DNA of 64,000 nucleotides from Palsa-744 sp963734815 (GTDB lineage Bacteria; Actinomycetota; Thermoleophilia; Solirubrobacterales; Solirubrobacteraceae). The position numbers and the translations under genes are program-made. Where the stretch lies: the NCBI GenBank assembly GCA_963734815.1, contig CAVTIH010000002.1, positions 1,178,001 through 1,242,000 of the forward strand, read 5' to 3'. Numbering within the stretch: the first letter of the stretch is position 1; each line of letters opens with the position of its first letter. Positions 41,529 to 49,688 of this stretch are shown here, piece by piece. The notes under the pieces are model-generated. The model was not told the DNA's origin, made no database searches, and worked only from the letters and a program-made list of their open reading frames with translations.

Positions 41529-42676
41529 GCGACTGGCGCGTACCGCTCACCGACATCGCCATGCCCGAGCAGGACGTGGAGGCCGTGCTCGAGTGTCTGC
41601 GCTCCGGCTGGCTGACGATGGGGCCGCGCACGCAGGCATTCGAGGAGGCGCTCGCCGCCTACACCGGCAGTCCACACGCGCTCGCCGTCTCCAGCGGCAC
41701 CGCCGCCCTGCACCTCGCATGTCTCGCCGCCGGGATCGGCCCCGGAGATGAGGTGATCGTGCCCGCGCTCACGTTCGTCGCCAGCGCCGCGGCCGCGCGC
41801 TATGTGGGCGCCAAGCCGATCCTCTGCGACATCCGCGCCCGCAACGGCGGCAGCTACGACCTCAACATCGACGTACACGACGCCGCCCGGCGGATCACGC
41901 CGCTCACCCGTGCGATCATCGCCGTGCACTTCGGAGGCTACCCCGCCGACGTGCTCGCCCTGCGCGCGCTCTGCGACGAGCACGGCCTCGTGCTGATCGA
42001 GGATTGCGCCGAGGCGATCGGTGCGCGGCTCGATCAGGATGGGCACCAAGTCGGAACCGTCGGGGAGCTGGGTGCGTTCAGCTTCTTCTCCAAGAAGCAG
42101 CTGTGCGTCGGCGAGGGCGGCATGGTGTGCACCGCCGACGAGGAGCTCGCCTCGCGCGTGCGACTGCTGCGCTCGCATGCACTGAGCAGTTCCACCTGGG
42201 ACCGTCACCGCGGTCACGATCCCGCCTACGACGTAGTCGACATCGGCTTCAACTATCGCCTCGATGAGCCCCGCGCCGCGTTGGGGCTCAGCCGTCTGCC
42301 GCGCCTAGAAGAGGAGATCGCGGTCCGCCGCGCGCTCGTGCGCACCTACCGCGAACAGCTCGCCGAGATACCCGGGCTGGAGCTCGTGTGGGACGATCAT
42401 GCCGTCGAGCTCGCCTCTCACTTCTTCTTTCCCGTGCTGCTCCCCTCCCGCGACGCGCGTGATCGCTTCCGCGCCGAGCTCGCCGCATCCGGGGTGCAGA
42501 CGACGTGGTATCCGGCGCTGCACACCTTCACCGACTACCACGACGCCGGCTCCGCCGAGGACCTCCCACGAGCCACCGAAGCGGGCCACCGCCACTGCGC
42601 ACTGCCGCTCAGCAGCACCATGCATGAGGCTACCCTCAGGCTGGTCGTGCAGATGGTCCGCGCGGCGCTCGCATAG
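41525..42676 (+). CDS. DegT/DnrJ/EryC1-family aminotransferase, paralogue 2
   Basis: 383 aa. ATG 41525 lies inside the previous stop. PLP motifs are SSGTAALHLA, VLIEDCAEAIGA and K191 in FFSKKQLCVGEGG. Unlike paralogue 1 it keeps the usual Gly in SSGTAALH. The SKK/CVGEGG form resembles enzymes for 4-amino or 3-amino sugar nucleotides. It is followed within 15 bp by the convergent stop of the nucleotidyltransferase gene. Confidence 0.9.
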   Translation: MSDWRVPLTDIAMPEQDVEAVLECLRSGWLTMGPRTQAFEEALAAYTGSPHALAVSSGTAALHLACLAAGIGPGDEVIVPALTFVASAAAARYVGAKPILCDIRARNGGSYDLNIDVHDAARRITPLTRAIIAVHFGGYPADVLALRALCDEHGLVLIEDCAEAIGARLDQDGHQVGTVGELGAFSFFSKKQLCVGEGGMVCTADEELASRVRLLRSHALSSSTWDRHRGHDPAYDVVDIGFNYRLDEPRAALGLSRLPRLEEEIAVRRALVRTYREQLAEIPGLELVWDDHAVELASHFFFPVLLPSRDARDRFRAELAASGVQTTWYPALHTFTDYHDAGSAEDLPRATEAGHRHCALPLSSTMHEATLRLVVQMVRAALA

Positions 42677-42691
42677 CACCCACCCCGAGGC

Positions 42692-43420
42692 TCAACTCTC
42701 CGGCGGGATCAGCCGCTCGCGCACGCTCTCGAACTCCTCCTGCGCCTGCTCGTAATCGTCATGGCGGCCGATGTCCAGCCAGTAGTCTTCGCTCGGCCAC
42801 GCACGCACCACCTCACCCGCCGCAATCAAACGCAGCACGAGGTCGGGGAAGTCCAGCCGCTCGCCAGGTTGGATGTGCGCGAGTGCCCGGGGCGCGAAGC
42901 AGTAGACGCCCATGCTCGCGGTGTAATCGATCGCCGGCTTCTCGTCGTACCCGGTCAAGCGGGTAGGGTCGCCGTCGTCGCCGAAGCGCAGCACGCCGAG
43001 CGAGATCTGCACGTGGCGCGTCTTGGTGGCGATTGTCGCCGCGGCGTCGCTTGCGCGGTGGCGCTCGAGCAGCGCGCCGTAGTCGATGTCGGTGAGCACA
43101 TCCCCGTTCATCACCAATACGTGCTCCTCCCGCACGCCCTCAATCAGCGCAAGCGCACCCACCGTGCCGAGCGGCTCGTGCTCGCGGTAGTAGTCGATCG
43201 GGATGCCATACGCCGAGCCGTCACCGAAGAATGCCTCGATCAGCTCCGCCAAGTAACCCGTCGCGATCGTGATCCGTTCGAAGCCGTGTGCCTTCAGCTG
43301 ACGCACCACGATGTCCAGCACCGGGCGATCCCCGATCGGCATCAGCGGCTTGGGCAGCACAGTGGTGTATGGGCGCAGGCGCGTTCCTTTACCGCCCGCG
43401 AGGATCACCGCGCGTTTCAT
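42692..43420 (-). CDS. Sugar-1-phosphate nucleotidyltransferase
   Basis: 242 aa with an intact signature: VILAGGKGTRLRPYTTVLPK (about residues 5-24), VMNGDVLTDIDY for the metal-binding Asp, and GYDEKP and DYWLDIGRHDDY near the end. It matches the short RmlA/ManC-like family (NTP_transferase) and should make an NDP-hexose donor. The start is ATG 43420, overlapping the stop of the upstream glycosyltransferase by four bases. In contrast to the degenerate homologue at 72-1154, all catalytic residues are in place. Confidence 0.93.
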   Translation of the reverse strand: MKRAVILAGGKGTRLRPYTTVLPKPLMPIGDRPVLDIVVRQLKAHGFERITIATGYLAELIEAFFGDGSAYGIPIDYYREHEPLGTVGALALIEGVREEHVLVMNGDVLTDIDYGALLERHRASDAAATIATKTRHVQISLGVLRFGDDGDPTRLTGYDEKPAIDYTASMGVYCFAPRALAHIQPGERLDFPDLVLRLIAAGEVVRAWPSEDYWLDIGRHDDYEQAQEEFESVRERLIPPES

Positions 43421-44538
43421 GTTCGCAGCGCGCTCTCCAACAGGCGCTCGATCTCCGCCGCCACCACCGGCGCGGCGTAGGTTCGCTCGGCGTACGCGCG
43501 CGCCGCGGCGCCCTCGCGCTCCACCCGTTGCGGGTCTCCGACGTAGCGCTCCAGCAGGGCTCGCAGCGCCGCCGGATCGTTCTCTGGGGAGGCGATACCT
43601 CCAAATTCGGGCGCGATCATGTCCGCCACCCCCTCCGCACCCGTCGACAGGCACGGGCGGGAGGCGAGCATGCCGAGGATCACCGCCCGCGGGGCGCCCT
43701 CCGTTGGGCTCGGGCAGAACACCGACACGTCGAACGCTGAAAGCACCTCTGGCACCTCCGCGCCCGGAGTCGCGATGAAGTGCGCGCGCTCGCCCAATGG
43801 CGCCGCCAGCTCGCGCAGCCGCCCCTCCGTCTCCCCATCCCCGGCAAGAATCAAATGCACCCGTGGATCCTCGAGCTCCCGCACCGCGCTCACAACGACG
43901 TCGTTGCGCTTCTTCGGGTGAAACCGCGAGATGCATCCCACCACGAACGCATCCGCGGGGATGCCCAGCTCGCCACGCACCCGCGCGCGTCCCTGCGCGC
44001 TGTAGCGGATCTCCTCGGTACGCAGCACATTCGGGACCACCACCAACTTGGCCGGGTCCACCCCAACCGCCCTGACCGAGTCGAGCGTGCCCCGTGAGAC
44101 GGCCATCACCAGCCGGGCCCCCCGCGCGGCGGCAAGGTATGCGCGCCGTGGAACGCCTCCTCGCAGCGGAAACGGGACTGGGCCCCACTCCGACCACACC
44201 ACCGCCCGCCGCGCCCGCCCGGGCAGCGAGAGCGCCAGCAGCTGCTCCTTCTTGTAGTGCAACAGCAGCACATCGTATGGCTCCTGCGCGGACAGCGCCC
44301 GCCGCAGGCTCATCGCCAGCAGCGGCCACCGTGCCGCCAGGCCCACCCAGGTCGTGGTGGAGAGCTTGGGGCCGATGTCGATCGGGAGCACCCGCACCCC
44401 GGTGTCGCGTCCGATCCCCGGCATGTCGGTGAGCATCACCACGTCGTGGCCGCGTGTGCGTAACGCCTCGAGCATCTCCACCGCCGCGAACTCCGCGCCG
44501 CCGCTGGAGTCGGTTGTCATTACGCTCACGATCTTCAT
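43417..44538 (-). CDS. GT4-family glycosyltransferase
   Basis: 373 aa. The N-terminus MKIVSVMTTDSSGGAEFAAV has the glycine loop. The donor domain has FVVGCISRFHPKKRNDVVVS, HLILAGDGETEGRLRELA and the E-x7-E-like stretch PSPTEGAPRAVILGMLASRP, in which the second Glu is replaced by Gly. It still has the GT-B fold, and the change may alter donor contacts. The start is ATG 44538. Downstream it is coupled to the nucleotidyltransferase gene. Confidence 0.88.
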   Translation of the reverse strand: MKIVSVMTTDSSGGAEFAAVEMLEALRTRGHDVVMLTDMPGIGRDTGVRVLPIDIGPKLSTTTWVGLAARWPLLAMSLRRALSAQEPYDVLLLHYKKEQLLALSLPGRARRAVVWSEWGPVPFPLRGGVPRRAYLAAARGARLVMAVSRGTLDSVRAVGVDPAKLVVVPNVLRTEEIRYSAQGRARVRGELGIPADAFVVGCISRFHPKKRNDVVVSAVRELEDPRVHLILAGDGETEGRLRELAAPLGERAHFIATPGAEVPEVLSAFDVSVFCPSPTEGAPRAVILGMLASRPCLSTGAEGVADMIAPEFGGIASPENDPAALRALLERYVGDPQRVEREGAAARAYAERTYAAPVVAAEIERLLESALRT

Positions 44539-44656
44539 CCGCCCGTATCATCCCTGCTCGGAGCCAACCTGTACTTCTCGTACGCTTTTTGCCCCTCCCG
44601 GAGCCAGCACACTCGACCCTCTTCCGATGTGGTAGAGGCAAACAAAGGATGCGCTT

Positions 44657-45385
44657 TTGAGCACGCAGCCCAAGCCAGCCATGTCCAAGCTTCACCCAGC
44701 CAAGGTGCGCTCCGCGATCGGGCGCCGGTGGTTTGAGTGGCGGCTGGGACGCACACGGGTCAGCGGGCGCGGCCAGCCGGTCTCGCTCGGCTCGGTGTAC
44801 GGGGGCTGGATGGCACCCGCGGCGCTGATCGAATCCGGGTGGGTCTGCTACTGCGTCGGCGCCGGCGCCGACATCTCTTTCGACCTCGAGCTGATCGAGC
44901 GCTTCGACGTACGCATCCAGAGCGTCGAGCCGGTCGAGCAGTATGTCGAGGAGGCGTTGGAGGCGGCCGCCGGAGAGCCCCGCTTTGCGGCATACCGCGC
45001 AGCGATCGCCACCAGCGATGGGCCGATACGCATGCAGCACACGCACAACCCGGGAGGCCTCGCGCTCTCCAGCGCCAACCTGTTCGACACGCGGCGGTTC
45101 GTGGAGGTCCCCGGTCGTACGCTCGCGAGCCTCGCCCGCGAGTTGGGCCATCCCCGCATCGATCTGCTCAAGCTCGATCTCGAGGGGGGCGAGTACGATG
45201 TCATCCCACAGCTCGACCTAGCGGCGCTCCAGGTCAAGGTGCTCGCCGTTCAGCTGCACCACAACCGTGGCACGGGAGCGGCTCGACGGATAATCGAGCA
45301 CCTCGGTGCATGCGGCTTCGAGCCCGTGGCGATCAAACCGGCCGTCAAGCTCACCTTCGTGCGGCGCGACCTGCTGGGAACGTAG
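44657..45385 (+). CDS. FkbM-like methyltransferase with altered SAM loop
   Basis: 242 aa. The FkbM signature LLKLDLEGGEYDVIPQ is clear, but the usual DVGANxG loop reads CYCVGAGADISFDLEL. IQSVEPVEQYVEEAL supplies the acidic ribose contact. The start is TTG 44657, with AAAGGA about 8-9 bases upstream; ATG 44681 is the alternative. It is followed 11 bp later by a GT2 gene, suggesting joint action on the same polymer. Confidence 0.8.
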   Translation: MSTQPKPAMSKLHPAKVRSAIGRRWFEWRLGRTRVSGRGQPVSLGSVYGGWMAPAALIESGWVCYCVGAGADISFDLELIERFDVRIQSVEPVEQYVEEALEAAAGEPRFAAYRAAIATSDGPIRMQHTHNPGGLALSSANLFDTRRFVEVPGRTLASLARELGHPRIDLLKLDLEGGEYDVIPQLDLAALQVKVLAVQLHHNRGTGAARRIIEHLGACGFEPVAIKPAVKLTFVRRDLLGT

Positions 45386-45395
45386 CTACCCCCGG

Positions 45396-46646
45396 ATGTC
45401 ACGAGCGCGGATCTCGGCATGCTTGATCGTTCAGAACGAGCATGAGCGCCTGCCGGGGGCGCTTGCGAGCGTGGCCTTCTGCGACGAGGTGATCATCGTC
45501 GACGGCGGCTCCACCGATAACACGGTCGAGCTGGCCCGCGCAACCGGAGCGCAGGTGATCGAAAGCCCCTGGCGCGGCTTTGCGATCCAGCGCAATGTCG
45601 CGATCGACGCCGCCCGCGGCGACTGGATCCTCGAGGTCGACGCCGACGAGCGCGTCTCGCCGGCGCTGCGCACCAGTGTCGAGGCGCTGCTCGAGCAGCC
45701 ATCCGAGGACGTGGACATCGCTGTTTGCGCGTTGCGCAACCGCTTCCTCGGTGGCCTGCTCGGACCGTCGGCCAAGTACCCCGCCTACCGCTCGCGGCTG
45801 TTCCGGCGCGGGGTCTACCGACACGACGAGTCGCTCACAGTGCACGAGGGCATCGAGCTCCGTGAGCTGCCCGCGATCCTCGGCGGCGATCTCGAACATG
45901 AGCTCGCCGCCACGCTGCGCGAGGCGCTGCGCGACACCTGGGGATATGCCCGGCTGGAGAGCCGGCAGATCCCGCGACCCCGCTCCGCCCGCGCCTACCT
46001 GAAGGGGATCATGCTGCGCCCCGCCGCCAAGCTCGGCTACCGCACGGTAGTGGAGGGCGGGTGGCGCGATGGCTGGCGTGGACTCATGAAGATCTCACTC
46101 GACGTGGGCTCCGACGCACTGGTGTGGATATTCGTACTGCTGCGCCGCGACGATGCGCGCCAGTCCGCGGACAGCGGCGGCGATGGCGCTGAGCATTTCG
46201 GGCGCCGGCGGGCCGGCCCCGCACGGATCGTCGCCGTCGCCGATCGCGGCCGCCCCACCGAGAGTGCGATGCGCTGGCTGAGCGCGCTGCAACAACGCGG
46301 AGTGGACGTGGCGTTGATATCCGAAGAGCCACAACCCCACCACGCGGAGCCCAACCACGCAGAGCCCAACCACGCCGGCCCACACCTGAGGCCTACTCGG
46401 ACGGCGGCCAAGCCCTCCGGCGTCCCACACCGAGGCGTGCACCGGATCCGCCCACTGACGCTGATCCGTGCCCTGGAGGTCGAGCGACAGGTACGCATCA
46501 TCGACGCGGTCGTTCCGTTCGGACGGCGGGCACGCTTGCTGCAACGCCTACTACCGCGAACTCTGCGGCCCGAGATCCCGGGATTGGACGCCGATCTGGA
46601 GGCGGGACGGGCCGCCGCGTTGATCGCGGATGCCGTGCGGCCGTGA
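45396..46646 (+). CDS. GT2-family glycosyltransferase with C-terminal partial GT-B-like extension
   Basis: 416 aa. Residues 1-250 are a GT2 GT-A domain (ISACLIVQNEHERLPGALAS, IIVDGGSTDNTVELA, WILEVDADERV with the DAD metal site) of the WaaE/KdtX type. The rest starts like a GT-B N-terminal domain (ARIVAVADRGRPTESAMRWL) but stops after about 130 residues. It contains a His/Pro-rich repeat, HHAEPNHAEPNHAGPH. There is no C-terminal donor domain, so the extension is a truncated or acquired domain of unknown role. The start is ATG 45396. Confidence 0.85.
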   Translation: MSRARISACLIVQNEHERLPGALASVAFCDEVIIVDGGSTDNTVELARATGAQVIESPWRGFAIQRNVAIDAARGDWILEVDADERVSPALRTSVEALLEQPSEDVDIAVCALRNRFLGGLLGPSAKYPAYRSRLFRRGVYRHDESLTVHEGIELRELPAILGGDLEHELAATLREALRDTWGYARLESRQIPRPRSARAYLKGIMLRPAAKLGYRTVVEGGWRDGWRGLMKISLDVGSDALVWIFVLLRRDDARQSADSGGDGAEHFGRRRAGPARIVAVADRGRPTESAMRWLSALQQRGVDVALISEEPQPHHAEPNHAEPNHAGPHLRPTRTAAKPSGVPHRGVHRIRPLTLIRALEVERQVRIIDAVVPFGRRARLLQRLLPRTLRPEIPGLDADLEAGRAAALIADAVRP

Positions 46647-46730
46647 GGTAAAGCCGGGAGGCTGCCGCGAGCGCGGCTGGGACCAAGGGGCGAGGCGACG
46701 CAGGGAGGAGGGGGAGGCGGTAGAAACCCG

Positions 46731-47174
46731 TCAGGTCGTACGGATGACCAGCACCGAGCAGGGCGCGTGGTGGGAGACCCTGTTGGGCACCGAGCCCAGC
46801 AGGAAGCGCTTGGCTCCGCTCATACCCTTGTTGCCGACCACGATCAGGTCCGCGCCGCGCTCCTCGGCGACGTCGAGGATCGCGTCAGCAGGGTCGCCCT
46901 GGCGGGCGTAGACATTTACCTCTACGCCCGCCTCGCGCGCCGGCGCCGCGGCGGCCTCGAGCGCGGCGTCCACGTCCTCGCGGGGGTTGATCGCCCACTG
47001 CAGGTCCTCCGGGGCGTCGCGCCGTTCCGAGCGCAGGCGTCCAGCCGGCACCGGCTCGTAGGCACTCACGATCTCGAGCGTCGCCCCTAGAGTACGGGCC
47101 AGGTCGCCTGCCTGGCGCACGGCCTCACCGGCCGTCTCGGAGCCGTCGGTGCCAACCACGATCGATTTGAACAT
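46731..47174 (-). CDS. Universal stress protein (UspA family)
   Basis: 147 aa, a single USP domain. The start IVVGTDGSETAGEAVRQA and the ATP-binding motif G-x2-G-x9-G-S (VVGNKGMSGAKRFLLGSVPN) indicate the nucleotide-binding subgroup. The start is ATG 47174. It stands alone, between a glycosyltransferase gene and the PHP phosphatase gene. It probably acts in stress survival rather than in polymer synthesis. Confidence 0.94.
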   Translation of the reverse strand: MFKSIVVGTDGSETAGEAVRQAGDLARTLGATLEIVSAYEPVPAGRLRSERRDAPEDLQWAINPREDVDAALEAAAAPAREAGVEVNVYARQGDPADAILDVAEERGADLIVVGNKGMSGAKRFLLGSVPNRVSHHAPCSVLVIRTT

Positions 47175-47347
47175 GCTCTGACCTCGCCTGCTTGTGTGTG
47201 GGCAGCTGTGGACGTGAAACGAGCGCCGACGCGGCTATCATCGCATTCGTCGCCGCCGCACCGCCAGCCGACTCGATCATATCCGGGCCAGCCACGACGG
47301 GCCACCGCGCGTTCATCGACGAGCCTCGCGTAACGTTCAGAGCAAGC

Positions 47348-48157
47348 GTGATCGACCTGCACTGCCACGTGCTGCCCGGGATCGACGACGGCCCCGCCAC
47401 GATCGAGGGCTCGCTGGCGATCGCGCGCCGCGCGGCGGCGGGCGGCACGCGCGTGCTCGTAGCCACCCCGCATGTGAGCTGGCGCTACCGCAACGACGCC
47501 GAGACGATCGCCGAGCGCGTGGCCGAGCTGAACGAGCGCCTCCTCGCGGAGGAGGTGCTGACGCTCGACGGCGGGGTGCTCGAGGTCCGACCCGGGGCCG
47601 AGATCGCGCTGACGCTGATCCCCGAGCTGCGGGACGCGCAACTCGAGTCCCTCGGTCTCGGCGGCGGCCGCTGGCTGCTGGTGGAGCCGCCATTCACGCC
47701 CGTGGCGCCAAACCTCGACGCGATGCTGCTGGAGGTGCTGGCCGATCATCGATCGGCCGACGGCCGTCGCGTCGTGCTGGCCCACCCCGAGCGGTGCCCC
47801 ACCTTCCAGCGCGATCCTCCGATGCTGAGGCGGCTGGTGCGTTCCGGCATGCTCACATCGGTCACCGCCGGCTCGTTTGGAGGACAATTCGGCGGCGACG
47901 CGCGCCGCCTGGCGCTCGCGCTCGCCCACGAAGGCCTGCTCCACAACGTGGCCTCCGACAGCCACGACGCGGTCAACCGCCCCCCCGAGATCGCCGCCGA
48001 GATCGAGCGAGCCGGACTCGCCCCGCTCGCGCCCTGGCTGACCGTCGCCGTGCCCGCGGCGATCCTCGGCGACGAGGAGATCCCGCCGGCTCCCACTGTC
48101 ACGCCGGTGGAGATCGAGCATGCACCGCGAGGGTGGTGGCGCTCCCTGCGCAGGTGA
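47348..48157 (+). CDS. CpsB/CapC-type tyrosine-protein phosphatase (PHP domain)
   Basis: 269 aa from GTG 47348, where conservation begins (VIDLHCHVLPGIDDGP). The metal-binding histidines of the PHP fold are in HCH (H5, H7), ATPHVS, VLAHPERCPTF and ASDSHD. This family dephosphorylates BY-kinases, so the Wzz/BY-kinase at 28641 is the likely substrate, which would set polymer length. A longer open reading to 47192 has no conserved residues. The 173 bp upstream shows no clear promoter. Confidence 0.9.
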   Translation: MIDLHCHVLPGIDDGPATIEGSLAIARRAAAGGTRVLVATPHVSWRYRNDAETIAERVAELNERLLAEEVLTLDGGVLEVRPGAEIALTLIPELRDAQLESLGLGGGRWLLVEPPFTPVAPNLDAMLLEVLADHRSADGRRVVLAHPERCPTFQRDPPMLRRLVRSGMLTSVTAGSFGGQFGGDARRLALALAHEGLLHNVASDSHDAVNRPPEIAAEIERAGLAPLAPWLTVAVPAAILGDEEIPPAPTVTPVEIEHAPRGWWRSLRR

Positions 48158-48166
48158 CGATCACGA

Positions 48167-48253
48167 TCAGACGAGCTTGGTGATCGCGATGATCATCCCG
48201 ATCACCACGAACACCACGATCGCGATCTGCATCCATATCCACGTTGGGGACAT
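48167..48253 (-). CDS. Small single-pass membrane protein (28 aa)
   Basis: The frame from ATG 48253 to TGA 48169-48167 encodes 28 residues. It begins MSPTWIWMQIAIVVFVV and ends AITKLV, one hydrophobic helix with a Trp-rich N-cap and a basic C-end. It occupies the gap between the PHP phosphatase and a secreted hydrolase. The ribosome site is weak (CGGGG). Third-position GC is high and the hydrophobic run is uninterrupted, which supports coding. Function is unknown. Confidence 0.5.
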   Translation of the reverse strand: MSPTWIWMQIAIVVFVVIGMIIAITKLV

Positions 48254-48313
48254 CGGCCCCGACAGCGTACTTGCAGCGGCTAACGTGTAGAGATGGCAGG
48301 ATGCCGAGGCACC

Positions 48314-49639
48314 ATGGCTGGACGCCTACTCACGCTCACCTCCGTCGCCCTGCTGGGGCTGCTCTCGGCCGGGTCGCTCGCACCGGCGGGCCACGCCCGG
48401 TCTGCAGCCGCGGTGCGTTCCTCCTCCGTCGCGCCGCTCGGTGGCGTGAACGTGCTGGGGCTCTACCCGGGCGCGTCGCTGGGTGCTGCCGACCGTGAGA
48501 TCGCGGCCGCGCGGGCACTGCATGCCGAGGTGGTGCGCGTCGACGCGCCGTGGTCGGTGCTGGAGCCTCACGGCCCCGGCCAGATCGAACCGAGCGCGCA
48601 AGCCTTCCTCGACCGGCTTGTCGGCGATGCGGCGGCAGCCAGCATTCGGGTGATCGTGACGGCCGACAACACTCCCTGCTGGGCGTCCTCCGCACCAGCG
48701 TCGGTGCTTCGCAAGTGCGTTCCGGGAGGGTCCAGCAAGGCCGACGCCTGGCCGCCAGTCAATCCCTCCACCTACGCGAGCTTCGTTGCCTATTTAGCCG
48801 CGCGCTACGGCACCCGCCTGGCGGCGATCGAGATCTGGAACGAGCCCGACCAAGCCAACGAAGACTACTTCGCCGGTCCCGAAAAACCACAGCGCTACGC
48901 GGCCATCCTACGAGCCGCCTACCCCGCTGTCAAGCAGGCCAACCCCGGCGTGAAGGTGCTGGCGGGCTCGCTCGTCGGCTCCAACGGAGTCTTCTTGCGC
49001 GCGCTCTACGCGGCCGGTATCAAGGGCTACTACGACGGTTTGGCCGTCCACTTCTACACCCTCACGCTCGGTTCGCTGCGGGCGATCCACGAAACGCAGC
49101 TGGCCAACGGGGACAACACGCCGCTGTGGCTGGATGAGTTCGGCTGGAGCAGCTGCTGGCCACATCGCAGGATCCAACAAGAACAGGCGTGCGTGACCCC
49201 GAAGGTCCAAGCGACGAACATCACCAACCTGTTTCGATCCCTTGCGCGTACACCGTATGTCGCCGCCGAGGTGCTCTATGGGCTGCAGGACGGCGCGCAT
49301 GAAGATTTCGGGGTACTAAACGCCAAGGGTGCCCGCAAGCCAGCCTTCGCGGCACTCTCCCGCGCCCTCGCCAACCCTTTCCCCAACCCCAGCGGCGTGA
49401 CGCTGAGCCTCAGCCGCCGCCACGGCGCGGTACTCGCCAGCGGCGAAGGCCCCGTCGGCGACTACATGCAGCTGGAAGCCCTCCAGGGCAAGGTGCTTCG
49501 CTACAAGGCGCTGTTCACGCTCAACCACTTCAACCGCTACGCGATTTCGCTGCCGCAGGTACTCGGCACCAGCGGTTTGACGGTGCGCGTCTACCAGTAC
49601 TGGCAGGGCAGCGGCACAGACGCACACCGCAGCATCTGA
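48314..49639 (+). CDS. Secreted glycoside hydrolase (clan GH-A; GH39/GH5-like)
   Basis: 441 aa from ATG 48314, where the signal peptide starts (MAGRLLTLTSVALLGLLSAG, cleavage near HARSA); ATG 48293 is also in frame. The TIM-barrel has the acid/base Glu in IEIWNEPDQ and the nucleophile Glu in LWLDEFGW, with PCWASS and the Cys pair SSCWPHR...ACVTP. NEP and EFG match GH39-type enzymes such as PslG, which acts on an exopolysaccharide. In this locus it likely trims the polymer. It is the second secreted hydrolase besides that at 30640. Confidence 0.85.
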   Translation: MAGRLLTLTSVALLGLLSAGSLAPAGHARSAAAVRSSSVAPLGGVNVLGLYPGASLGAADREIAAARALHAEVVRVDAPWSVLEPHGPGQIEPSAQAFLDRLVGDAAAASIRVIVTADNTPCWASSAPASVLRKCVPGGSSKADAWPPVNPSTYASFVAYLAARYGTRLAAIEIWNEPDQANEDYFAGPEKPQRYAAILRAAYPAVKQANPGVKVLAGSLVGSNGVFLRALYAAGIKGYYDGLAVHFYTLTLGSLRAIHETQLANGDNTPLWLDEFGWSSCWPHRRIQQEQACVTPKVQATNITNLFRSLARTPYVAAEVLYGLQDGAHEDFGVLNAKGARKPAFAALSRALANPFPNPSGVTLSLSRRHGAVLASGEGPVGDYMQLEALQGKVLRYKALFTLNHFNRYAISLPQVLGTSGLTVRVYQYWQGSGTDAHRSI

Positions 49640-49688
49640 GACACGGGCCTACGGGCAATATGGCAGGCTGTTGGCGAGAGCGACCCGA

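Noticed and set aside
43421..45151. Reverse open frame extending the nucleotidyltransferase
   Set aside because: The nucleotidyltransferase motif begins at ATG 43420; the extension overlaps a real glycosyltransferase and a methyltransferase gene in other frames.
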